This document shows, piece after piece, positions 10,121 to 17,822 of a stretch of 64,000 nt of DNA (positions are counted from its first letter, which is position 1; each line of letters opens with the position of its first letter). The translations under genes were made by a program, and so were the position numbers. The DNA comes from an uncultured Lachnospiraceae bacterium (GTDB lineage: Bacteria > Bacillota > Clostridia > Lachnospirales > Lachnospiraceae). The notes beneath the pieces are model-generated. The model did no database searches and had not been told where the DNA came from. It was given only the letters and a program-made list of their open reading frames with translations. The stretch is from the NCBI GenBank assembly GCA_910578555.1, contig CAJTPS010000017.1:17081-81080 (forward strand). The letters run 5' to 3'.

Positions 10121-11651
10121 GTCGTCCTCCTACTCCCATCATAAACTCGCCGACCTGAGATGACGTGAGTTCTCCGGCGTCGGCTATTTTCTGGATTTCG
10201 CCGTTGTAGATGACACCGATCGTATCCGCAAGATTCATGACTTCATCCAGTTCCAGTGAGATCAGAAGGATGGCTTTGCCCTTGCTGCGTTCCCCGATGA
10301 TCTGCTTGTGGATGTTTTCGATGGCACCGATATCGAGTCCGCGTGTGGGCTGGACGAAGATGGTCAGAGAAGAGCCGAGTTCGATTTCTCTGGCAATAAT
10401 CGCTTTCTGCTGATTACCGCCGCTCATGGAACGAACGATCGTGTCGTTGCCCTGACTGCTTCGTATGTCATACTTATCGATCAGCCTGTCGCCGTATGCC
10501 GTAAATTCCTCGCCGTGCATGACGCCTTTACGGGAAAAAGGTTCCTTGAAATAACTTTTGAGCGCCAGATTGTCCGCAAGCGTATAATCCATCACCAGTC
10601 CTACGTTGTGGCGGTCTTCCGGAATGTAGGAGATACCCGCCAGATTGCGTTTTCGTATGGAGCAGGAGGTGATATCCGCGCCGTTTAACGTGACGGTTCC
10701 GCCCGCCGGTTTCACCAGTCCGGCGATGGCATCCGCCAGTTCGATCTGACCGTTGCCGGAGACGCCCGCAACGACGAAGATCTCTCCCTCTCTGATCGAG
10801 AAAGAGACGTCCTTGACAACTTCATATTTATCTTCATTGCGTACAGTCAGATGTTCGACCCGCAGGACTTCCTTGCCGTATTTCGGCGCAGGCTTGTCCA
10901 CGGTGAAGCTGACTTCACGGCCGACCATCAGATTCGCCATGGTCTTCGTATCCGTGGAGGCTACGTCCAGCACGTCGATCAGCCTGCCGCGGCATAGGAT
11001 CGCGCAGCGGTCTGCGATTTTCTTGATCTCTTCTAATTTATGTGTGATCAGGATAATGGTCTTGCCGTCGTCCCGCAGGCTTCTGATGATTTCTAACAGA
11101 AACTCGATTTCCTGCGGCGTCAGCACGGCGGTAGGCTCATCAAAAATCAATATCTCCGCTTCACGGTAGAGCATCTTGAGAATCTCGACGCGCTGCTGCA
11201 TGGAGACATTGACCTGTTCGATCACCCTGGTCGGGTCAACTTCGAGTCCGAACTTGCGTGATAATGCAAGAATATCCTCATTTGCTTTCTTTAAGTCTAC
11301 GGACCGGAAGAGACCGAGCGTCTTCTTGACCGGTTCCATGCCCATAATGATATTCTCGGCAATCGTATAGTTGCTTACCAGTTTAAAGTGTTGGTGCACC
11401 ATACCGATATTCAGTTTGGTTGCGTGGTTGGGAGACTGAATCTTGACTTTCTCGCCGCGGATGATGATCTCGCCTTTATCCGGCTCGTACATGCCGAACA
11501 GCATACTCATCAGAGTGGATTTGCCGGCACCGTTTTCACCGAGAAGCGCGTAGATCTCGCCTTTTTTTACCTGAATGGATACGTCGTCATTTGCCACGAT
11601 ACCGGGAAAACGCTTCGTGATATGATTCATCTCGATAATGTAATCTGACAT
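10107..11651 (-). CDS. nupO: Nucleoside ABC transporter ATP-binding protein (NupO/YufO-like)
   Basis: Tandem-ABC ATPase of the nucleoside importer, about 514 residues. The first domain has a canonical Walker A (LLGENGAGKSTLMS) and Walker B (ILIFDEPTAVLTP). The second has a degenerate P-loop (VAGVSGNGQIELADAI, no GK[ST]) but a good signature SMSGGNQQK, as is normal for BMP/sugar-type tandem ATPases. I chose the ATG at 11651 (start of MSDYIIEMNHITKRF) because GAGG sits about 8 nt upstream; the frame extends to 11702 without a ribosome site. A terminator separates it from the upstream substrate-binding lipoprotein, which would lower its expression relative to that gene. Confidence 0.93.
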   Translation of the reverse strand: MSDYIIEMNHITKRFPGIVANDDVSIQVKKGEIYALLGENGAGKSTLMSMLFGMYEPDKGEIIIRGEKVKIQSPNHATKLNIGMVHQHFKLVSNYTIAENIIMGMEPVKKTLGLFRSVDLKKANEDILALSRKFGLEVDPTRVIEQVNVSMQQRVEILKMLYREAEILIFDEPTAVLTPQEIEFLLEIIRSLRDDGKTIILITHKLEEIKKIADRCAILCRGRLIDVLDVASTDTKTMANLMVGREVSFTVDKPAPKYGKEVLRVEHLTVRNEDKYEVVKDVSFSIREGEIFVVAGVSGNGQIELADAIAGLVKPAGGTVTLNGADITSCSIRKRNLAGISYIPEDRHNVGLVMDYTLADNLALKSYFKEPFSRKGVMHGEEFTAYGDRLIDKYDIRSSQGNDTIVRSMSGGNQQKAIIAREIELGSSLTIFVQPTRGLDIGAIENIHKQIIGERSKGKAILLISLELDEVMNLADTIGVIYNGEIQKIADAGELTSSQVGEFMMGVGGRHEEK

Positions 11652-11680
11652 GCGTTGACCTCGCTTTGCTGGAAGTGTGT

Positions 11681-11794
11681 TCTGTAAATATAGAGTTATC
11701 ATGAATCAATATTGAAGAAGTCCGCTTAGAGGAAAGATAATATCTATGAAGCCGCGCTTCCGCTCCGTACAGAATCGAACTCTATATTTATAGA
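11681..11794. repeat. Long-range inverted repeat upstream of nupO
   Basis: TCTGTAAATATAGAGTT at 11681-11697 and AACTCTATATTTATAGA at 11778-11794 are complementary at 16 of 17 positions, separated by 80 bp. In the minus-strand transcript it falls between the bmpA-distal terminator and the nupO start. It may be an RNA stem enclosing the ribosome-site region or a small MITE-like insertion. No target duplication was seen. Confidence 0.5.
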
Positions 11795-11802
11795 ATAAGA
11801 CA

Positions 11803-11842
11803 AAATAAAAAAGGCTGCAAGGGGAATTTCCCTTACAGCCTT
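11803..11842 (-). terminator. Internal terminator after the bmpA-like gene
   Basis: On the minus strand a stem formed by AAGGCTG/CAGCCTT plus AAGGG/CCCTT (one mismatch) is followed by a T-rich run (bases 11810-11803). It lies downstream of the lipoprotein gene and upstream of the ATPase gene, consistent with partial termination that keeps the binding protein in excess. Confidence 0.8.
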
Positions 11843-11855
11843 AAATTACGTAACG

Positions 11856-11923
11856 GGTAGTGGCAAGAATGTATGCGAAGCGACATTCTTGCGATTTAAC
11901 CGTTTACGGTTAAATCAACTACC
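11856..11923 (-). other. Three-stem inverted-repeat structure overlapping the bmpA stop codon
   Basis: GCAAGAATGT (11863-11872) pairs with ACATTCTTGC (11883-11892). GATTTAACCG (11893-11902) pairs with CGGTTAAATC (11907-11916). GGTAGT (11856-11861) pairs with ACTACC (11918-11923), closing both hairpins into a three-way junction. The outer stem includes the TAG stop of the lipoprotein gene. It may protect the 3' end of the abundant lipoprotein message. It matches no riboswitch class I know. Confidence 0.55.
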
Positions 11924-13157
11924 ATGTGAAATCGTCGGGTGTTACGCCGTTGAAGTTAGCGGCGGGAACGATTGCACCGGATTTCACCTGCTCGTAAGCG
12001 GCATCAATCTTGGAAATGGTTTCTGCGGATAACTGACATCTGCCTTCTGCGTTTACATAGCCTGTGGAGTCTGTGTCAGCCTGCAGCGTTACGTTAGCGC
12101 CCTTGAAGGAACCGTCTACAACTGCGTTCAGCGCACGCTCTACATTCAAGTGCATAACTTTCAGTGCGGAGGTAAGTACTACGTTAGTGTCTCCGTTTGC
12201 ACCGTCATCATACTGGTCTACGTCACAGCCGATGAATTTAACACCCTCAGCCTCTTTGACTGCGGTCAGCACGCCGTTACCGGAAGCGCCTGCAGCAACG
12301 AAGATGATGTCTGCGCCTTCGGCGATCAGTGCGTTACCTACAACCTTACCGGTTGCCTCGTCGGCGAAAGAACCTACATAGTTACCGCCCACGTTAGCGC
12401 CCGTCACGTCTGTGCCGGCGTAGGAAGGAAGCTCTACGATCTCTGCGGTAGTGCCTTCCGTTGCGTTAGCGTATTTGACACCGCACTCGAAACCGTACTG
12501 GTAATTTACGTTGGAAGGATATGCAATACCGTTGACAACAGCTACCTTGCCGGTGGTTGTCTCAAGAGCGGCAGCCATGCCTGCGAAGAAGCCGGACTCC
12601 TGCTCAGCGAACTGCATAGCGTAGATGTTGTCTACCGTTACCTCGTTGCCCTCTGCATCAGACGGGAAAGAGTCTACCAGCACAAACTTCACATCAGGAT
12701 TCTCCTCTGCGATCGTTGCGATACCAGCGAACTGGAAACCGCAGCATACGATCACGTCGTAATCTGCAACAACGTCAGCGACTGCCTGTACGGCTGCCGT
12801 AACGTCACCCGTTGTCTCCTGTACCGGTGTTACGGTGCAGTCAGGGTGGCTCTCGATAAATGTCAGGATACCATTGTAGTTGTCTTCATTGAAAGAACCG
12901 TCATCTACGCCGGAAGGGCTGCTGACGATCGCGATCTTGAGTGCCGCGCCGTCCGTTTCTGCCGGAGCAGCATCGCCTGCGGCATCTGCCTGTGCGTCGT
13001 CTGTCACTTCGGGCTCTGCTTCTGCAGCAGCATCATCTGTGGCGGTATCTTCTGTTGCAGGCTCGTTTGTGGAAGACTGGGCATTGTCATTGCCGCAGCC
13101 GACAAGGGACAGAGCCATAACGGAAGAAAGAATCAGTGCCAATACTTTCTTTTTCAT
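11919..13157 (-). CDS. bmpA: BMP-family nucleoside-binding lipoprotein
   Basis: Substrate-binding lipoprotein of the nucleoside ABC importer, 412 residues. The signal peptide MKKKVLALILSSVMALSLVGC ends in a lipobox (LVGC) with the lipidated cysteine at residue 21. It is followed by a low-complexity Ala/Asp/Glu/Thr linker (about residues 25-70) and a BMP-type binding fold starting at LKIAIVSSPSGVDDGSFNE. Ribosome site GAGAGGAG lies upstream of the start. It is first in the operon. The symbol denotes family only; ligand is inferred. Confidence 0.92.
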   Translation of the reverse strand: MKKKVLALILSSVMALSLVGCGNDNAQSSTNEPATEDTATDDAAAEAEPEVTDDAQADAAGDAAPAETDGAALKIAIVSSPSGVDDGSFNEDNYNGILTFIESHPDCTVTPVQETTGDVTAAVQAVADVVADYDVIVCCGFQFAGIATIAEENPDVKFVLVDSFPSDAEGNEVTVDNIYAMQFAEQESGFFAGMAAALETTTGKVAVVNGIAYPSNVNYQYGFECGVKYANATEGTTAEIVELPSYAGTDVTGANVGGNYVGSFADEATGKVVGNALIAEGADIIFVAAGASGNGVLTAVKEAEGVKFIGCDVDQYDDGANGDTNVVLTSALKVMHLNVERALNAVVDGSFKGANVTLQADTDSTGYVNAEGRCQLSAETISKIDAAYEQVKSGAIVPAANFNGVTPDDFTW

Positions 13158-13184
13158 AAATATTCTCCTCTCTTATGTGGCATG

Positions 13185-13200
13185 TCCTATTATAATAGGA
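13185..13200. promoter_or_regulatory. 16-bp perfect palindrome in the bmpA leader
   Basis: TCCTATTATAATAGGA is a perfect palindrome 28 bp upstream of the bmpA start codon. It could be an operator for a dimeric repressor of the nucleoside importer, or part of a small hairpin. No purine riboswitch core was recognised in this leader. Confidence 0.5.
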
Positions 13201-13357
13201 AGAAAAAGGTATTTTTCCGCTTGCTGTAACAGGAACATGCTGTAATATTCTATAATATTAGCATTGGTAACGGATAAAAACAACTCCTATTTTTGCTAAA
13301 AATGCAGGAAAAACATAATAAAAATATAAAACTCTTATGAATTTTTTGTGTTCTTTC

Positions 13358-13386
13358 TTGACATTAAAATTTATTTGAATAATGAT
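13358..13386 (+). promoter_or_regulatory. Probable promoter of the ABC exporter operon
   Basis: TTGACA at 13358-13363 and AATGAT at 13381-13386 with a 17-nt spacer, about 38 bp before the first exporter gene. The -35 is perfect and the -10 matches 4 of 6 consensus bases. Confidence 0.55.
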
Positions 13387-13423
13387 ATATAGGTAAATAA
13401 AGGAAGGGAGTATTACTGTCAAT

Positions 13424-15175
13424 ATGATCAAAACTTTAGCGGCACAGATCAAAGAGTTTAAGAAAGAATCTGTTTTGACACCGATTTTTATGGTCTTAGA
13501 GGTGGTATTCGAGACGCTGATCCCGCTCATGATGGCATCGATTATAGATGACGGCGTGGAAGCGGGAGACATGCGGCATATTTATCTGGTAGGCGCATGC
13601 ATGATCGCATCAGCGCTTGGCGGACTGTTCTGCGGCATCATGGGAGGCAAGTTCGGCGCGCGGGCGTCAACCGGCTTTGCGCGTAATCTGCGGCAGGCGA
13701 TGTTTGACAATATTCAGACGTTTTCCTTTTCCAATCTGGATAAGTTCAGCACGGCGGGACTGGTGACCAGAATGACTACGGATGTGACGAATATCCAGAT
13801 GGCATATCAGATGCTTCTGCGTATCTGCTTCCGTGCGCCGATCAGTATGGTCTGCGCGATGTCGATGGCGTTTTTCATCAATGCGCGACTTGCATCCATC
13901 TATATGGTGGCGCTTGTACTGCTGGCAATCGTACTGTTCTTTATCATCAGCAGGGCGATGAAGTATTTCCAGATGGCGTTTCCGAAATACGACGAGCTCA
14001 ACGCTTCCGTACAGGAGAACGTCAGCGCAATCCGTGTAGTGAAGGCATATGTCAGAGAGGACTATGAGACGTCCAGATTAAAGAAAGCCAGTCAGGCGAT
14101 CTATGATATTTTCTTAAAAGCGGAGAAAAACGTGGTTTTGAATATGCCGGTTATGCAGTTTACGGTATATTCCTGCATCCTGCTGATCAGCTGGATGGGT
14201 GCGAAGATGATCGTACAGAGGGAACTGACGACCGGTGAACTGATGAGCCTGATGGCGTACTGCATGAATATTCTGATGAGTCTGATGATGGTTGCCATGA
14301 TCTTTGTGATGATGAGTATGAGTATTGCCAGCGCGAGACGTATCAGTGAAGTTTTGGATGAAAAGAGCGATCTGACGAATCCGGAGAATCCGGTCTATGA
14401 CATACCCGATGGAGAGATCGAATTCCGGAATGTGGACTTTTCTTATTATAAAGATGAAAACAAGAACGTGCTGCAGGAGATCAACCTGAAGATCAGGGCC
14501 GGCGAGACGGTGGGAATTATAGGCGGTACGGGCAGCTCCAAGACGACTCTGGTGAATCTGATCAGCCGTCTGTACGATGTCACGAAGGGCTCCGTCATGG
14601 TGGGTGGTCATGATGTGCGGGAGTATGATATGGACAGCCTGCGAGGTCAGGTGGCGGTAGTACTGCAGAAAAATGTGCTTTTCTCCGGTACTGTCTTAGA
14701 CAACTTAAGATGGGGAGATGAGAATGCGACGGAGGAAGAGTGCCGGCGGGTATGCAGGCTTGCATGCGCCGACGAGTTTATCGAGAAGATGCCGGAAGGC
14801 TACAACACATACATAGAACAGGGCGGTTCTAATGTATCCGGCGGACAGAAACAGCGTCTGTGTATCGCCCGGGCACTGCTCAAGAAACCGAAGATACTGA
14901 TTCTGGACGACAGCACAAGCGCCGTGGATACGGCTACGGACGCTAAGATACGGCAGGCGCTCGCACAGGAGATTCCGGATACCACAAAGCTGATTATTGC
15001 GCAGCGCGTATCCAGTGTGCAGCATGCCGATCATATTATCGTGATGGAAGAGAGCAGGATCAACGGTTACGGAACCCATGAGGAGTTGATCGAGACGAAC
15101 GAGATCTATCGTGAAGTATATGAGTCCCAGACCAGCGGCGGCGGGGACTTCGACGAGAAAGTTGAGGTGGTATGA
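13424..15175 (+). CDS. ABC exporter half-transporter, subunit 1 (degenerate ATP site)
   Basis: Membrane-spanning plus ATPase half-transporter of the MsbA/YfiB type, 583 residues: six membrane helices (about 20-310) then an ABC domain. It departs from consensus in Walker A (GGTGSSKTT, with S in place of G before K) and after Walker B (ILDDSTSAVD, Asp where the catalytic Glu should be), while the signature NVSGGQKQR is good. This is the expected pattern for the degenerate subunit of a heterodimeric exporter whose partner is the next gene. GGAAGGGAG lies upstream of the start, somewhat far away. Substrate is unknown; such pairs often export drugs or peptides. Confidence 0.9.
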   Translation: MIKTLAAQIKEFKKESVLTPIFMVLEVVFETLIPLMMASIIDDGVEAGDMRHIYLVGACMIASALGGLFCGIMGGKFGARASTGFARNLRQAMFDNIQTFSFSNLDKFSTAGLVTRMTTDVTNIQMAYQMLLRICFRAPISMVCAMSMAFFINARLASIYMVALVLLAIVLFFIISRAMKYFQMAFPKYDELNASVQENVSAIRVVKAYVREDYETSRLKKASQAIYDIFLKAEKNVVLNMPVMQFTVYSCILLISWMGAKMIVQRELTTGELMSLMAYCMNILMSLMMVAMIFVMMSMSIASARRISEVLDEKSDLTNPENPVYDIPDGEIEFRNVDFSYYKDENKNVLQEINLKIRAGETVGIIGGTGSSKTTLVNLISRLYDVTKGSVMVGGHDVREYDMDSLRGQVAVVLQKNVLFSGTVLDNLRWGDENATEEECRRVCRLACADEFIEKMPEGYNTYIEQGGSNVSGGQKQRLCIARALLKKPKILILDDSTSAVDTATDAKIRQALAQEIPDTTKLIIAQRVSSVQHADHIIVMEESRINGYGTHEELIETNEIYREVYESQTSGGGDFDEKVEVV

Positions 15176-15176
15176 G

Positions 15177-17078
15177 ATGCCGGGACCAATGCATGGCAGA
15201 ATGCCGAAGGGAAAGAAAATAGAAAATCCGGGGAAAGTGTTTAAGAGACTGATGGGTTATGTGGCGAAGAGTTATGCGCCCCATCTGATCATCGTGGCAG
15301 TACTGATTCTGGTCAGCGTGCTGGCGAATGTACAGGGAACGATGTTTATCCAGAGCCTGATCGACGATTATATCACGCCTATGCTGACAGCGGATGTGCA
15401 GGATTTCCATCCGCTCGCGATGGCGATTCTCAGGGTAGCGTGTTTCTACGCAGTCGGCGTGGCGGCCGCATACACATACAACAGATTGATGATTAATGTG
15501 ACACAGGGGGTTCTCAGGAATCTGCGAAACGATCTGTTTTCCCATATGGAGACGCTTCCGATCAAATACTTCGATACACATGCCCACGGAGATATCATGT
15601 CCGTGTACACAAACGATACGGATACGATCAGGCAGATGGTCAGCCAGAGTATGCCGCAGGTATTCAACAGCGCGATCACGATTGTCAGTGTGCTGGTCAG
15701 CATGATTATCCTAAGCGTGCCGCTGACGCTCCTGACGCTCGGCATGGTGGCGGTTATGCTGGTGATCACCAAGAAGACCGCGGGTCTGAGCGGACGCTAT
15801 TTTCTGCAGCAGCAGAAAGATCTGGGTAAGGTGAACGGATTTATCGAAGAGATGATGGAAGGGCAGAAGGTGGTCAAAGTCTTCTGTCATGAAGAAGAGA
15901 ATGTAAAACAGTTCAGGGAACTGAATGATAATCTTTATCACAGTGCGGATCGTGCCAACTATCTGGTCAATATTGTCGGTCCGGTCAATATGCAGCTCGG
16001 TAATGTGAGTTATGTGGTATGCGCGATTGTCGGCGGGATACTGGCGATTTCGGGTATCTCCGGATTGTCGCTGGGGGCGCTCGCCAGCTTCCTGACATTT
16101 AATAAGAGCTTTAATATGCCTATTAACCAGGTGAGTCAACAGTTTAACTCCATTGTTATGGCGATGGCGGGTGCGGAGCGCATCTTCAAGATGATGGACG
16201 AAGTACCGGAGACGGATGCAGGATATGTAACGCTTGTCAATGTGAAAGAAGAAGGCGGCAGACTCGTGGAGAGCGCAGAGCGTACAGGACGCTGGGCGTG
16301 GCGGCATGAGCACCAGGCCAATCATGCCGTGGACTATGTGGAGTTAAAGGGCGACGTGGTATTCGACGGTGTGGATTTCGGCTATAACGATGACAAGATC
16401 GTGCTGCACGACGTGAAGCTGTATGCGGAGCCGGGACAGAAGATCGCGTTCGTCGGTTCGACCGGCGCGGGCAAGACGACGATCACGAATCTGATCAACC
16501 GCTTCTATGACATACAGGACGGCAAGATCCGGTACGACGGTATCAACGTCAATAAGATCAAGAAAGCGGACTTGCGTCGCTCTCTCGGAATCGTGCTGCA
16601 GGATACGCATCTTTTTACCGGAACAGTTATGGATAATATTCGCTACGGTAAGCTGGATGCCACGGATCAGGAGGTCATTGCGGCGGCGAAGCTGGCAAAT
16701 GCAGACGGATTTATCAGGAATCTTCCGGAAGGGTACGATACGGTGCTGACCGGTGACGGTGCGAACTTAAGCCAGGGACAGAGGCAGCTTCTCGCCATCG
16801 CCCGTGCGGCGATTGCCGATCCGCCGGTACTCATTCTGGACGAGGCGACCAGTTCCATCGATACCCGTACAGAGCGGATCGTACAGGACGGCATGGATAA
16901 GCTGATGAAGGGCAGGACGACTTTCGTGATCGCCCACAGACTCTCCACTGTCAAGAATTCCGACTGTATCATGGTATTGGAGCAGGGAAGGATTATCGAG
17001 AGAGGCACGCATGATCAGCTGATCGAGGAGAAAGGGAAGTATTACCAGTTGTATACGGGGAATGCGATCGGTGCGTAA
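15177..17078 (+). CDS. ABC exporter half-transporter, subunit 2 (catalytic)
   Basis: Partner half-transporter of the gene upstream, 633 residues from the ATG at 15177 (GAGGTGG ends 6 nt upstream). The start is one base past the upstream TGA, so the two are coupled. The ABC domain has canonical Walker A (GSTGAGKTT) and catalytic Glu (LILDEATSSID), but a signature with Gln at the second Gly (NLSQGQRQL). Combined with subunit 1, one ATP site would be active and one degenerate. An insertion of about 40 residues (around EEGGRLVESAERTGRWAWRH) lies between the membrane and ATPase domains. It is followed by a strong terminator. Confidence 0.92.
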   Translation: MPGPMHGRMPKGKKIENPGKVFKRLMGYVAKSYAPHLIIVAVLILVSVLANVQGTMFIQSLIDDYITPMLTADVQDFHPLAMAILRVACFYAVGVAAAYTYNRLMINVTQGVLRNLRNDLFSHMETLPIKYFDTHAHGDIMSVYTNDTDTIRQMVSQSMPQVFNSAITIVSVLVSMIILSVPLTLLTLGMVAVMLVITKKTAGLSGRYFLQQQKDLGKVNGFIEEMMEGQKVVKVFCHEEENVKQFRELNDNLYHSADRANYLVNIVGPVNMQLGNVSYVVCAIVGGILAISGISGLSLGALASFLTFNKSFNMPINQVSQQFNSIVMAMAGAERIFKMMDEVPETDAGYVTLVNVKEEGGRLVESAERTGRWAWRHEHQANHAVDYVELKGDVVFDGVDFGYNDDKIVLHDVKLYAEPGQKIAFVGSTGAGKTTITNLINRFYDIQDGKIRYDGINVNKIKKADLRRSLGIVLQDTHLFTGTVMDNIRYGKLDATDQEVIAAAKLANADGFIRNLPEGYDTVLTGDGANLSQGQRQLLAIARAAIADPPVLILDEATSSIDTRTERIVQDGMDKLMKGRTTFVIAHRLSTVKNSDCIMVLEQGRIIERGTHDQLIEEKGKYYQLYTGNAIGA

Positions 17079-17126
17079 GCGAAGAGATACGGGAAAATAG
17101 GATATTGGTTTTTATTAGAAAAATAA

Positions 17127-17160
17127 GCCGGAAGGAGAGCAGAATCTCTTCCGGCGTTTT
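17127..17160 (+). terminator. Terminator of the ABC exporter operon
   Basis: GCCGGAAG/CTTCCGGC stem extended by AGA/TCT around one bulge, followed by GTTTT, 48 bp after the last exporter stop. Confidence 0.85.
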
Positions 17161-17366
17161 CACTTTTGCGGGGTTAGTTCAGCGGCAAGATCGGAAAAGA
17201 TCTGTTCCTGACTGACCGGAACAAATGGATTTGCAGGTTTTCTGGAACGCCTCATCTCATGATCGGAATCAATAGGAAAAGTATATTTTGCCATGTGTGA
17301 ATTATGCATGAAAAAGGTCTGGGTTTTAACATAAGTAAAAAAATAACAATAAAATGAAAAAGTAAG

Positions 17367-17422
17367 TTGACAGAAATACACAATTAATTGTATAGTATAG
17401 GAAAGACTACATACAGTAGTCT
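17367..17422 (+). promoter_or_regulatory. Promoter and BlaI/MecI-type operator of the blaI-blaR1-like operon
   Basis: TTGACA at 17367-17372 and TATAGT at 17391-17396 (18-nt spacer) form a near-consensus promoter. Just downstream lies a perfect 7-bp inverted repeat AGACTAC-ATACA-GTAGTCT (17404-17422). BlaI, MecI and CopY repressors bind TACA/TGTA-type dyads of this kind, and the site would overlap the transcription start. This fits autorepression of the operon that follows. Confidence 0.8.
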
Positions 17423-17447
17423 AAATAGAAAGGGAAAATGAGACCAT

Positions 17448-17810
17448 ATGAAAAACATTTTCAACTTGTCGGAAGCTGAGCAGGAGGTGATGGAAAAATT
17501 ATGGGATCAGAAAGGAGGGGTAAAACAGGCGCAGTTGCTTACTTTGTTTGAGGAAGACGGTAAAGAGTGGAAAAGACAGACTTTAAACACCTTCCTGTCG
17601 CGTTTAGAAGAAAAGGGAATGGTAAAAAGGGAAAACAGAATTGTCGTCACAATATATGACAGGGAAGAATACTATCTGATGCAGATGAAGAAAGCGATTG
17701 ACCACATGTACGGCGGGAAGCTGAGCAACCTGGTGGCGGCGTTTACACGGAAAAACAGCATAAGTCACCAGGAGGCAGAGGAACTTGCCAAAATATTAGA
17801 AAAATACTAG
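17448..17810 (+). CDS. BlaI/MecI/CopY-family transcriptional repressor
   Basis: Winged-helix repressor, 120 residues, normal for the BlaI family. The N-terminal half reads LSEAEQEVMEKLWDQKGGV and the recognition region WKRQTLNTFLSRLEEKGMV, both characteristic. The C-terminal half would form the dimer and carry the site cut when the sensor protease is activated. A promoter and operator lie immediately upstream, so it should repress itself and the adjacent metallopeptidase. No beta-lactamase or PBP2a gene is nearby, so the regulated output beyond this operon is unknown. Confidence 0.92.
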   Translation: MKNIFNLSEAEQEVMEKLWDQKGGVKQAQLLTLFEEDGKEWKRQTLNTFLSRLEEKGMVKRENRIVVTIYDREEYYLMQMKKAIDHMYGGKLSNLVAAFTRKNSISHQEAEELAKILEKY

Positions 17811-17822
17811 GGAGATGAAACT

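Noticed and set aside
12150..13229. 359-codon plus-strand frame opposite bmpA
   Set aside because: Shadow of a strongly identified lipoprotein gene; composition (Cys/Val/Tyr-rich) is not protein-like.
13158..13423. Purine riboswitch before the nucleoside importer
   Set aside because: The conserved three-way junction core could not be found on the minus strand; only a 16-bp palindrome is present.
17160..17381. 73-codon minus-strand frame upstream of blaI
   Set aside because: A shorter part (MAKYTFPIDSDHEMRRSRKP) looks slightly protein-like and could be a toxin-antitoxin remnant, but it has no ribosome site and overlaps the blaI promoter.
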